Positions 13,101-25,100 of a stretch of 64,000 nucleotides of DNA are shown piece after piece. A program made the translations under genes and the position numbers. Position 1 is the first letter of the stretch; each line of letters starts with the position of its first letter. Below the pieces are notes generated by a model that searched no databases, was not told the DNA's origin, and worked only from the letters and a program-made list of their open reading frames with translations. Source of the DNA: Parus major. Lineage: Eukaryota > Chordata > Aves > Passeriformes > Paridae. The stretch lies in NCBI RefSeq assembly GCF_001522545.3, contig NC_031770.1:17028751-17092750 (forward strand). Reading direction: 5' to 3'.

Positions 13101-16100
13101 TCCAGAGGATGTTCCTTATGCAGTGGCCTTATGGAAGAAGGTGGTTCAAAGTGCCCCTGCATCATATTCCAGCATTTTGGTGTCACTGTATTACCTGCAG
13201 ATGGATACACCAACTGTAGAGGCAGCATCCCCCTGGCTTTGAAATGCAGAAGAAACTGGGTACTTCCACATCCCTGTGGGCCAGCACCCCAGACTTTAGG
13301 GGTAGCCCAAGAGATCAGTCCTCTCCTACCCCAGACAGAGGGGAGGGAAGCCCCAAGAGCAGGCCATGTAACAAACTCTGGTTATTTCTGTGTGAGCAGG
13401 GACAGGACATGAGGCAGTGGGATGGTGAACCCCTCTCTAAGGTGGAAGCCTGTGTCTGTGAATTGAGAGGGAAGAGAGCTGTTCAGAGAGTCACCCAAGA
13501 AGGCTGTCAGTGTAGCTGCCAGTTGTGATCTACCAGGCATAAAATGACTGAAATTGCCTCCTTTAACCATGGTGAGGGGACTTCTGGTCTGGCATTGCAA
13601 AGGTCAGCCAGAATATTCTGATCTAGAACAGGAATAGAGGGTCCCTGCCTTTGGTCAGGAGGAGGAGAGGGTTGACTGAGGGCACACTGGACTGTGTGGA
13701 TTTGATGGCCTGGCACATCAGATCCATGCAAGTATAGAGCTTTAGTAGATGACTGATGTGTGTCACTGATGCCATCAAGGCACAGGAGTGCAGAACCCAT
13801 CTGGATCTCTGGAGTGACTGGGGGATGCCAGCAATTGTCTGTGTTAGAGGTTGAGGTGAGTTGACAGGGGATAAGTGGCAAATGCCCCCCATTGTGACTG
13901 GCCCAGAGGCCCCTGGTATCCTCAGCATCATCTACCTCAGGAGAGGGTACTTCAAGGATCCTGAGGGATACTGATAGGGTTTAGCTGTAGCTACTGTGAA
14001 TACAGAGAATATCAGTTCCTGGCACTAGGAGACCCCATCATTGTGAGATTTCTGCTAGTTGAAGACCAGCAAGTGACATTTGCTGCCAGGACAGTGCACT
14101 AGCGGCAATATCCCACCAACTGAGACTCTGTAATTCCCATCCATGAGCTAATTTGTTGACTGGAGAGCCAAGGAGTGCTCAGCAGGACCCCCACTCACCC
14201 TTTAATAGCCCCATAAGGCAAGTGCAGAAGTCTAATGGGGCCTTGAGAGACATGTTCTGTGGTGACATGGTACTTTGGAGAGAATTGAATCAGACAATGG
14301 GATTAATTTTTGAAGTAACATCATAAACTCTTGGGAAAAGCAAAATGGCATTAAGTGAATATATCATAACACTTAGCACCCACAGGCCTCTGGAAGAATT
14401 ACCATTATAAGGAAAATGGAGACTTCCCCTCTTTGGAGGTACTGATGCAAATCATAGCATGGAAAGAAGCTAAGAGGCTGTTGTGGAGAGGTTGTTATGG
14501 GCTGCTCTAAAATAGACACAAAGCTTCTAGCAGTTATCATCCTGGCTTTCAGTTTTCAGGATGTCACCAAGATCTGCTGGCTTCCATAGCTGTGCTTGTA
14601 CAGGTGGTCTCAGAGCAGCAAATGCACCATACTTCCCCTTCTCAATTCTCACCAGAATTCTTTTCTAATATTACTTCAATTTGAGGTTTTTTTTCACTTG
14701 CAGTTTTGGCATAAATCCCTATCTCCAGATTTCAAGTTGACACCTGTTACTATTTCAGCACCGAATCTGTTGTCTGCTGCTCTTGCTCCATAATTATGGG
14801 TGTAAGATTGAATCTGGATCCAGGAAATAGCTGAACAACCAACCAATAACAGTGCTGTCCTTGAGAGTGGTGTTTTCCCTCCTGCCCAGCCATATTTAAA
14901 CTTTCTATTTTCTTTAACTTACGTGGAAGTGCTTTAAATTGTAGTGATACACCTACGAGCCCAGATCCATCCTGCCACAGGCTGAGCATTCTAGGCTCAG
15001 ACAGTCAAAGCTGATTCATGTTGAGCTGAATTATAAGGGGCTCTGAAATGCCTCTTTAAAATGCTGCTGGGATTTTGCTAGAAATATTAGAGTTCCAAGA
15101 GATGTCATTTTGTCTGAGTTGTTGGGTTGGGTGACATATGCATATGAGCGTACAGTTGTGTATTCTTTTACCATAAGAAGATGCTGTGTCTCTCTAATTA
15201 TTTTATTGGCTAGTCAGTTGTTATTTCTGAAAGGCTTTTATCATACTTTTCTGTAGTGGCTCTCCTAAGTGCTAGCCGAATTACAAATTCTAGACTTAGC
15301 ATGCTCTGGGTTTTCTTTGACAGGTAAGTGCACCAAGGATGGATATGACACTGTCTGAACTTCAGGAAATGGCATCACGCCAACAGCAACAAATTGAGGC
15401 TCAACAGCAAATGCTGGCTAACAAGGTGAGTTTGGAATTAGATTGTTTACAGCCAGAAACAAACCTAGTAAGAGTCATGTGAAGCAGAGAGAAGATTGGG
15501 GAATTGGGGTTTTTTAATCCCTTCTAAACAGAAGGTGCCTTTTCTTTGGCTGCCTGTTTTTAAATTGGGAAGTCAAGGTATGCAAATACCCAGCTGTAAA
15601 ACATATAAATAATGCCAGTGACAGAAGTGACCATTTAGCTTACTAAAAGGATAGAGCACACAACACTGATACATTGTCATTCATCCTGGTGGCTCTGCCA
15701 GCTCTATTTGTGCCCATGTGCTGACCAGCAATTCACCAGTTTGATCACTAAACAGTGCTTTTGTCTCTGCTGTCCTGTCATGCTATCTTGCCTTCTCCTG
15801 ATAAGAGTTCAGCATGCCTGGTTTTCTGGGGCAGCTGGCTGGAAGAGATGTCTGATATGTGATAAAAGTAACCTAGGACTGTGATTTATAAAATGCTTGC
15901 AGAAGAATAATAGAAAAGCTAATGGAAGCACACAGGGTGTTCCTGAATTGTGTAGGGGAAAAAAATATCCTGAATGCATCTGCAGAATGGTGGCACAAAG
16001 TTCATGTTTTGCTTGAGTGCTGTTGGTACACATTACTGTTGAAAATGTAACTGAAAATGCTGCTTTTGGCAGAGAATTGTTCAATGTGAGCCTGTCCTGA

Positions 16101-19100
16101 GGAGGGCTCGTCTGTCTGGGTGGGTGTTCCCATGCATTTCAGAGAGTGCTTTGCTGGGGAAGAAGGCTGCTCTGAGGATCTGCCCTCAGTACTTTTCCTG
16201 TGTCACACACCCTATCTCCCTCTCCCTAGGAGATCAGCAGTGTGTGTGTTTATACTAAACTGTATGTTCAGTCCCTTGTTCAGGTCCCTTGGTCCTCAAT
16301 AATTGTATCTCAGGAAAATGCTTCAAGCCATGGCTTTCTAATAGTTCTGCAGCACCTGCTGAGTGGTATTATGGCCTGTCAAAATAGCCAATAAAACTTC
16401 TTCTGCTTTGAGGTAGGAACAGGTACAACTGGAAATTGCAGGAAAATGGTCAGTGCAGGCAGGAAATTGGTCAATCAACTGAGTGATGAGAGGTTTCACC
16501 TGAAAAGTAGCAGCACAATTAATCCCCATACTGCCTTGCTAAATTGGCCAAAGAATTTTTCCCTCTTCTCAGTTCCAGCTGAGATGTGTTTATATATGAG
16601 AAGCCTGAACTTCCACAGCTTCTGTTTCACTCATAGGTGATGGCAGTACACCCTGGTCTTATAAATAGCACTGTAGTCACAAGAAACAGGACTGCTGTTT
16701 TTACTGTAAATGGAGTTGTACAAGATTAAAAAAAAAAATTAAAAATATGAGTTTGAGTCTGGATAGCTACCCATTGGTGGGTAGGTGTTTGCTGCCTGTG
16801 GTTTGAAGCAGTAGTAGCCCTGTGGGTGTCCCACTGGTAGGACTTTTCATTTCAGTGCCTCCCTGGAACAAACCTGCTTTCCTAGGTGCTTCTTAAGAGT
16901 GACTTTCCATTGCCTCCTTCCTGCCTTCTGAAATCAGATGCAATATTAAAAATAGATTCTGGGGGAGGAAAAATACACTTTCTTTTTAGACACAAGCTGT
17001 AATATATATATTTTTTGTGACATTTTCCTGCGTAGGAGTGACTCTAAAGTAGTGCATACACTGAGTGTGCTTCCTGGTCCTGGTTTTCTCCAGAAGGCGA
17101 GCTCACTTTTTTGCTCTCCCTTTTTTATTCCAAGTGCACAAGAATCCCTGTTTTCTAAATCTGACTGGTGATTTTTTTTATTTTTTTAATTTTTTTTTCT
17201 TCTGTGGGTTCAGTTTTTTTGGAGGAAGTGTGGAGTTCTAGTGTTAGTATGCAGTGGTAGTCTTGGATTTTAGTGGGTGCTTGAGAAAGTCTTATTACTT
17301 CTACTCTCCTGGAGTAATCTGTCATCTCCAGAGCTGGAAGCCATGTAGAATGGCCAGTGATTTAGAGGAATTCTTTGTAGATGATCTAGATGGTTTCTTC
17401 TAGGTCTAAACTAGACGTGTATGTAGAAACTGATAACCCATTATTTTACTCTCTGGAAAGGCAAAAGAATCCTCTCCACTTAGGTGATATCTGTTGTTTA
17501 AATGAGGGCCAGGTCACTGTGAAGGTTTTCCAGTGTCCTGAATTATCTGTGCGATGATGGGGGTGATCATTATCAGGAGACCGGTGTGTTTTCAGAGGTT
17601 TGGTGTGCAGACATCCTCTATCTCTAGGAGGTTTTAGCAGAACTAGTAAAAGTATAAATTGTAATAGAAAGTACCAATAATTTATGGCATACCTTCTGCA
17701 TAAAGAATGTCTAATATTCTCCAGTATGACTTGGGTGTTTAAAATGTGACATATGATAGAGCTATGTAAAGTACAAGCAGCATGGAGAGGGTGAAAATTG
17801 TCCTTGGTTCTTGTAACTCGAGAGCTGAGTAGTGATTAAATCAAATTAGCAAATGTCTTGGAACACGAATGCTGAAATTCTTCTTAGACTTCAAAATCTC
17901 TGTCTTGACTGCAGGAACAGCGCCTGAAATTCCTGAAGCAGCAAGATCAGCGACAGCAACAGCAAGCTGCTGAACAGGAAAAACTGAAGCGATTAAAGGA
18001 GATTGCTGAGAATCAAGAAGCCAAACTTAAGAAAGTCAGAGCATTGAAAGGTCATGTAGAGCAAAAAAGACTCAGCAATGGGAAATTAGGTGAGTTGCTT
18101 GGGGAAGGTAGCCTGGGATTTTTCATGAGACACAATTCTTGGAAGTCAATAATTTCTAGTGATTTTAGTGATTCAGAGGAGTTATTTACTGCATTTCAGG
18201 AAATGTTAATCTTAACAGTTGTGCATCTTGTATTTACCAAGAAAACTCACGACTGACCTAGAACAAAATATATTTTCTTACTGTATTTTAAAACATCCTG
18301 TAAATGCACCCTGTATTTTGAGCCTAGCATGTCTTCTCTTTAATTACAGTGTCATTTTTTTCCTTACTTGAATACCTTTGTGCACCACAGTAACTTTTTC
18401 CTCCTTGATGTCAGTACCCTACACATTTAGAATGTTATTTTCTCAGACTATAACAAAGCTTGGCTTGGTACCCAAGTTACCTTCTATGCAAGTGGTAACT
18501 AATGGCCAAATTGGCTGCATATTTGCTTTTTAATTATGTGAATCTGACCAGGGTCTCACTTGCTATAGTACTGGTTGGGTGCTCGTAGTTCAGCATGTTG
18601 ATACAACATTGTCTGAAATAAATATTATTCTTCTGTCTATCTTTTAATCCTCTCTATTGTGTAGATCTTGTTATTTTCCAGCCTGACTCAACTGAAAACA
18701 TTAATATATTGTTTTAGTAGGAAGCATTTTGGTTGAAAGATAAAGACAAGTGTTTTTCTGTCAGAGATTCCCTTTTCTGTTTGGGTTCTGTTGCATAAAA
18801 TAAACATAAGTTTTAAGGTGTGGAGGGATGGTAGAATAATACAAGATCTTGGAGCATATGAATCTGTTTTCCAGCACCATCCCCAGCAGGTCTGATTTTG
18901 GTACTTGCTTGAATTCTTACTGATTCTTTAAACTTCATTCTACAATAGAACAGTTTCAGCAGTGGGAGCAGCTGATGACAGATGTTTGTAATAGATCCTA
19001 AAAAAGCCTCTGAGTCTTTGTTTAATGTGACAGCTTGAGTGTTTTGTCACTGAGTTCTTATGACCTAAATTCAGAGTTCTAAGTATCATAAATATGCCTT

Positions 19101-22100
19101 GTGGTTTAGTGAGTGTCTTCCTGCTGAATTCAGCATTCAGTGAATTTAGGTTTCTCCAAATGAATTCAGTCTGGCATTGTGGTTTTGTTTGTTTCCATAG
19201 TTCAGAAAGTCTAAAAAAAAAAAAAAAAAAAAAAAAAAGTTTTTTTTTTTCTCTCTGTCAGTGCCCTAAGTAGACTGAATTTCCATAACCATTCTAGTGA
19301 GCCCAGAGGAAGAGCTGGTGGGACAGGGCAGTGGGTTTGGCTGAGCAGCCCTGCTCTGGAGGCTGGCAGGGCACTCTCTGTCTCCTTAAGTGCTGCCTTG
19401 GAAGCAGCCCACGCCGGGCTGTTTCTCAGGGCAGCTATTGTGCTCTGCCCTTCTTTGCAGTGGAGGAGATTGAACAGATGAACAGCCTGTTCCAGCAAAA
19501 GCAGCGCGAGCTGGTGCTGGCCGTGTCAAAAGTAGAGGAGCTCACCAGGCAACTGGAGATGCTGAAGAACGGCCGGATTGATGGTTACCATGACAACCAG
19601 TCGGCTGTAGCTGAGCTCGACCGCCTCTACAAGGAGCTGCAGGTAATGGGAGGCCAGCCCGTGACCCTCAGCTCTTCTGGGCTGAAAGTTGGTTGGGTTG
19701 TTCCTTACCTTGCTGGAAAGAAATCTCATTGCTCCTGTTCCTGCCAGGGCTGTGTGACAGCCTGCATGCTGGGGAGAATGCAGGGTTAGTCGTGCTGGGT
19801 TCAAGGTAAACAGAGGAAGGAGCACACGCTGTCTGTATCTTTCCTTTCTGCAAAATTTGGAGACTTAACGAAGTTTTCTCTGAAGGGAAAACATGACTTG
19901 ACTTTTTAGAAGGCTTTTCTCTTTCCAACAATTTCCTGTCCTCCATCCTGAAAGTGAATTTGTTTTTATTTTGGTTGTTTTCTCCTCCTCCCCCACTGCT
20001 TTGTGAATTTATTCAGTTGAGGAACAAACTGAACCAGGAGCAGAATGCCAAGCTGCAGCAACAGAGGGAGTGTTTGAACAAGCGCAACTTGGAGGTGGCA
20101 GTCATGGATAAGCGTGTTAATGAGCTGCGCGAGCGGCTGTGGAAGAAAAAGGCAGCTCTGCAGCAGAAAGAGAATGTACCAGTAAGTGTGGGCTATTTAA
20201 TAAATAAAATGTCAATGCTGTGTCTTGTCTGTACAGCCTGAAGTAAAAACTTGCTTGGGGGAAAGGCTGTTGAGATGCTAGACTTGTTGTCTTTCTCCAT
20301 ATGTAGTGGAAGTCTTGTATTATTAAAGTCCTTTTCATGGTGCGTTAACGTTAACCTACTTACTCTTTACAGACAAGAAGTCTTATGCTGTTGTGGAATT
20401 TTATTTCAGGTTTTTTTCCCCCCCTATTGCTACCTCAGCTTTATAATTCTTAGCTTTTTCAAAAAAGCACCTTAGATATTGGAGTATCATTTGCTACTTG
20501 TTTTATCCTTTTTGACTTCTGTTTCAAACTCTGTGAGTGGATACTGCAGAATAAAATCCTTTAAATTTGCTTCTTTTTTCCCCCCAAGGTTTCTTCAGAT
20601 GGGAATTTACCACAGCCAGTGGCTTCTGCTCCAAGTCGAGTGGCAGCAGTAGGTCCTTACATCCAGTCCTCTACTATGCCACGTATTGCTTCCAGACCAG
20701 AGCTTTTGGTGAAGCCAGCGTTTTCAGATGGGACACAAGCTTTGCAGGTACCTGATGGGCCACTGAAAACACAAACACTGCCCAATATGAGAGCTGGGAA
20801 CAGTTCACAAGCTAAAGCTCCTGCAGGTAAAGCTTACAATTAATATTTCTTGTCCAGGCATGTTTTGTTTTCTTATCTAACAGCTCTGTTTTGATGTTTT
20901 GTTTTTTTGAAAGAAAAGTGTTATTTGAGATGTCAGTCTTGCTACTTGTAGTTTTCCTGCACCAGTGAATATATTTTATAAGTGCTGAGGTTCTATGATT
21001 CAATATTAAAAGTTAAGTAAATCTATTAGTGAGCACTTTGAGTTGTTATAGTGTGTGGACTACAGGAGGATTTTTCTATAAAGTAATTATATATCTAAAG
21101 TTTTCCTAAAAACTATTCAACAGTGTGTTTGAGTTTCTAGAGGCAATTTTAGTATATACCTGGTATACATAACCTGCTGCCTGGATTTAAAAACTGGCAG
21201 TGACAGGTTTTCTGATAGTGCAATTTGGAAATAACCCATGTAAAGAATTAACCAACATGACAAATTTTACAATGGAGGCAGTTTCTTGTAGCACAGAAAT
21301 AGCTGTAAAGTTACTGACTTGCTGATGAGTGAGGTTTGGCCTCTCCTACTTGGAGAGTTAATGAATATTTGTTGGCTTCTTTCTGTGGCTTTCTCCTGTG
21401 AGAGACAGTTCAGTAAGAGAAGTCTAAAAAAACTTTTAGAGAACTGTAAAAATCTCTTCTGTGCTATCCAGGGAGAAGACTCCCTTATCAGCTGGAAGAG
21501 AAGAGAAACACTGGTCTTCCCAAAAACAAGAAATGGAGACTGAGCTTGTAGAATAGTTGTTTATTTTCTATCTCCTTTCCTCCATCTCCAATTCTGGCAG
21601 ATACTGAAGTAACCATTTCACAAAAGCAGTTCCAAATGTCTCTTGCCTTACTTGGAGAATGGAGGATTGCTTCTTTTTATTTGGTTTGCTGATCCTAAAA
21701 CTACTGGAGTGGAGTTGAAGCTCTAGACCACACAAAACTTGAATTTTTGCTAGAGGAATATGTGGTGGTTAGTTATTTGAACTAAAATATCACTTCTTAC
21801 TTTTTAGCATTTGGACAAAAGGACTGCTTTCCTAGTGAGAGTTTTTAGTACTTTTCAGAATAAAACTTTCTGCTGCTGCTGGTTGTTATTACTGTTTGAA
21901 TCTAATATTACTTAGGTTTTTTTAGAATTTAGTAGAGAGAATTTGGTGAAATACTTAATAGGAGGTTGCAAGCATTTTCTTAGTGGTTTTTGCAGATCTG
22001 GATGTCTATTCCAGTGAATGCAAGGATCAACTTTAATGCAGACCCTATATGCACATTAAACACACAGATGCATTTTCTCCTGTTTTGGATATCCCTGGCA

Positions 22101-25100
22101 GGCCCTGTTTATGCTTTAAAGCATCATGTTTTTCTTTGCACAATATATCTTTTTTATACTTAACATTGTATCACTTTTAACTTAGCACAGAGGAAAGTTT
22201 CCTACTAACTGGAAATAAGCCAATCTAGAGAAGTTTCTTTTTTTGGATGGTTTAACCACAGATGTGTGCTATGACAGGGCTTTGCTGCTGCTTTTGGTTG
22301 TTGTTCTTGAACTTCATTTGCATTCTTTTTTAAAATGAAAATCTCTAATGATAGGTTTTATAGCAGTTAACCTCTATGTGATACTTTTACATTGGCTACA
22401 CCTGGCTCTTGCAGAAAAAAAACCCTATTTGTGATAAGTCAATAAAAACTACAATTTTAGCTTAATCTGTTCCACTTATTCTGTCCTAGGTTCTGTGGTC
22501 CCCAATGCAAAACCTTCCCCATCTGCCCCTGACTGGAGTAGTTCAAATACAGACAATCATATTAATCAAGGATCAGCCTTGACTTCAGGAAAAGGAATTG
22601 TGACAAGTGAAGGACAAGGTATGTTCTTGTGTTCTTGGCTAATCTTGAAATCTGGAGAATCTAGTCGATGATACCTCTCTTCTAAATGTTTCAATAAGTA
22701 ATTGAGAATTCATTTGAAAGCACACCAAAAAAAGGAGATAAATTAAAGAACATTGCCATTGCTTTGCTATGGTCTTGCAGGGTTTTTAACAAGAAAGGAA
22801 CTAAACCCACAACTCTCTTCAGGTGATGTAGATCCTACTTCCTTACATGCCCCTGTTAAATTTGCATAATACAGCATTTGACAGGCCCAGGGACCCTTAG
22901 TGCAGAGGTAGGATGGATGCAAAAAGCAACCCCTGCATACACTGTGCTAAATATTGTACAAAGCAGGACTCTCACTCCTACAATTATGCCATCCCTTTTG
23001 AAAGTTGTCTCCTCTCTCTCCAACAACAGCTGAAGGAGAAACTTTTCTACGAGACAAAGAGAAGAAGGTGCGTCCATTCTCCATGTTTGATTCTGTGGAC
23101 CAGTCTGCTGGGCTGGGCACTCTGAGGAAAAACCAGAGCAGTGAGGATCTTCTGAGGGAAGCACAGGTATGCAGGGAACCTGGGCTGATGCTTTCCATCT
23201 GCCAGGACTTACCCACAGCTGTTCTAATGTGGCTGGCAGAAAGCTCTGAAAAGTACTGAGGTCAGCTTTTAAATGACTGCTTCTGAGAGAAGATGTCTCT
23301 TAGGCTTTTAATGGCAATTGGTATCTCCAAATCAGGCTCTACAGTCACTGTGGTGAGAATCTCTGGCTGTATTGTTTGTACAAGTGTGTATTTTTATCCC
23401 CAAAGACACAAAGAGGTATTTGCATGTTTGGGTTTTTTTTCAAAATCGTCTACATACTTGGTTCACTCTTGAATGCAACAGTATCCTTCAGATGTTTGAT
23501 AGCACCAAAACCTCCCAGCTTAATTTTGGCTGGAGGGCACATTTTGATCATGTAGGGGTGAACTAGCTTACAACTGGGGATGACAAGTGCTTTGTTGGAG
23601 AGGAACCTCTTGTCAACTGAGTGTCTGATATCTCTAGAGAAATTACTGTGCCCTGCCATTGCTCCTGTTTTAAACACAGCTGTTACAGAAAGAATTAAAG
23701 AGAATAGGCTCAAAGTACTTACAAACATCAGTAATGACAAGGTGTTTCAAGCAGTTTCTTCTTGTTTCCAATGATGTTGTTAACCTTATTACAGCAGTAG
23801 TAGATAAGATACTGTATCATACTTTGAGGCTTTTTGGTCCTTCATAGCAGAAGGCTTAAATCATGTCTTACTGTTTCATCTTAATGAAATTGTTTTGTCT
23901 TTCAGACAACCAATAAAAATGTAACCAAGGTGCCACCACCTGTTCCCACTAAACCAAAACAGATTAATTTGCCTTACTTCGGTCAAGCCAGCCACCTGCA
24001 GCCTGCTGATCCGAAGCTGGATGGAAACCTGCAGAAGCTGCCTTTGGCTATTGCAGCTATGGCAAACAAGCAAAAAACAGTAGCACAGCAGCCTTCTCAT
24101 CTTTCTCAGCAGATACAGCAAAGGATTTCAGTACCTCCTGCAGGTTCTTCCTCTAGCCAGGATCAGATTCTTCCTTCCTCCAAACAGGAGAGTCCCCCAG
24201 CAGCAGCTGTGAGACCTTTTACTCCTCAGCCATCCAAAGAGACTTCACTGCCACCATTTCGAAAGCCTCAGACTGTGGCTGCGAGTTCCATTTACAGCAT
24301 GTACACCCAACAGCAGACTCCTGGCAAGAACTTCCAGCAGGCAGTGCAGAGTGCTTTGACGAGGGCGCAGACCAGAGGACCACACTTCCCAAGTGGTAAG
24401 CATGTGGCTCTCTCCCTCCCTTCCCTCTGATGAACCTCAGATGTTCTTTCCACCTGGTCTGTGGGTCTGAAGCTGTTCTTCAGGGGAATTAAGTGGGTCA
24501 GGGCAGCTGTAAGAATCTTAGGTGGATCTTCCATGCTGTGTAAGAGTGTTAACAGGAAGCGTAGAATGCGTGTCTTGGGTTTGCAAGGTAACTAATGGTA
24601 GATCTGGTTACCAGATTAGTTCTGGTCAGTTTTTTGTACTCTGCTTATTTGCCCTGCATAAGAATACACAACCTGATTCACGTTTCTTTGTTGTTGTTTT
24701 CTTGTTGATCAAATAATCAAACTTGTTTCTCCCCACCCCTGTCTGACCTGCTCCACAGTGTATGGCAAGCCCGTGATGGCGGGAGCTGGGGTACAGAATC
24801 AGCAGCCACAGACAGAGAACATCTACTCCAACCTCCAGGGCAAGCCCGGCAGTCCAGAGCCTGAGATGGAAACAGCAGCCTCTGCTCATGAGAACCACGA
24901 ACCAGAGCGGATACCCCGTCCCCTGAGCCCCACCAAGCTGCTGCCTTTCTTATCCAACCCCTACCGCAACCAGAGCGATGCCGACCTGGAAGCTCTACGG
25001 AAAAAGCTGTCCAATGCCCCCAGACCACTGAAGAAACGCAGCTCTATCACTGAGCCAGAGGGGCCTAATGGCCCCAACATTCAGAAGCTGTTGTATCAGA

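Larger units (their letters stand above)
11827..14600 (+). mobile_element. Degenerate internal region of ERVL-like provirus, 3' LTR not found
   Basis: Just after the LTR, GGTCCCCAAACAGGGGTGAG resembles a primer-binding-site region. Downstream sequence has broken gag-like coding traces near 13036-13240 and pol/integrase-like traces near 14150-14450, all interrupted by stops and frameshifts. No envelope-like gene and no second LTR were recognised, so the copy is truncated and non-functional. The right boundary is uncertain. A TA microsatellite (near 11868) and a T18-type run (near 11983-12001) lie inside. Confidence 0.6.
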
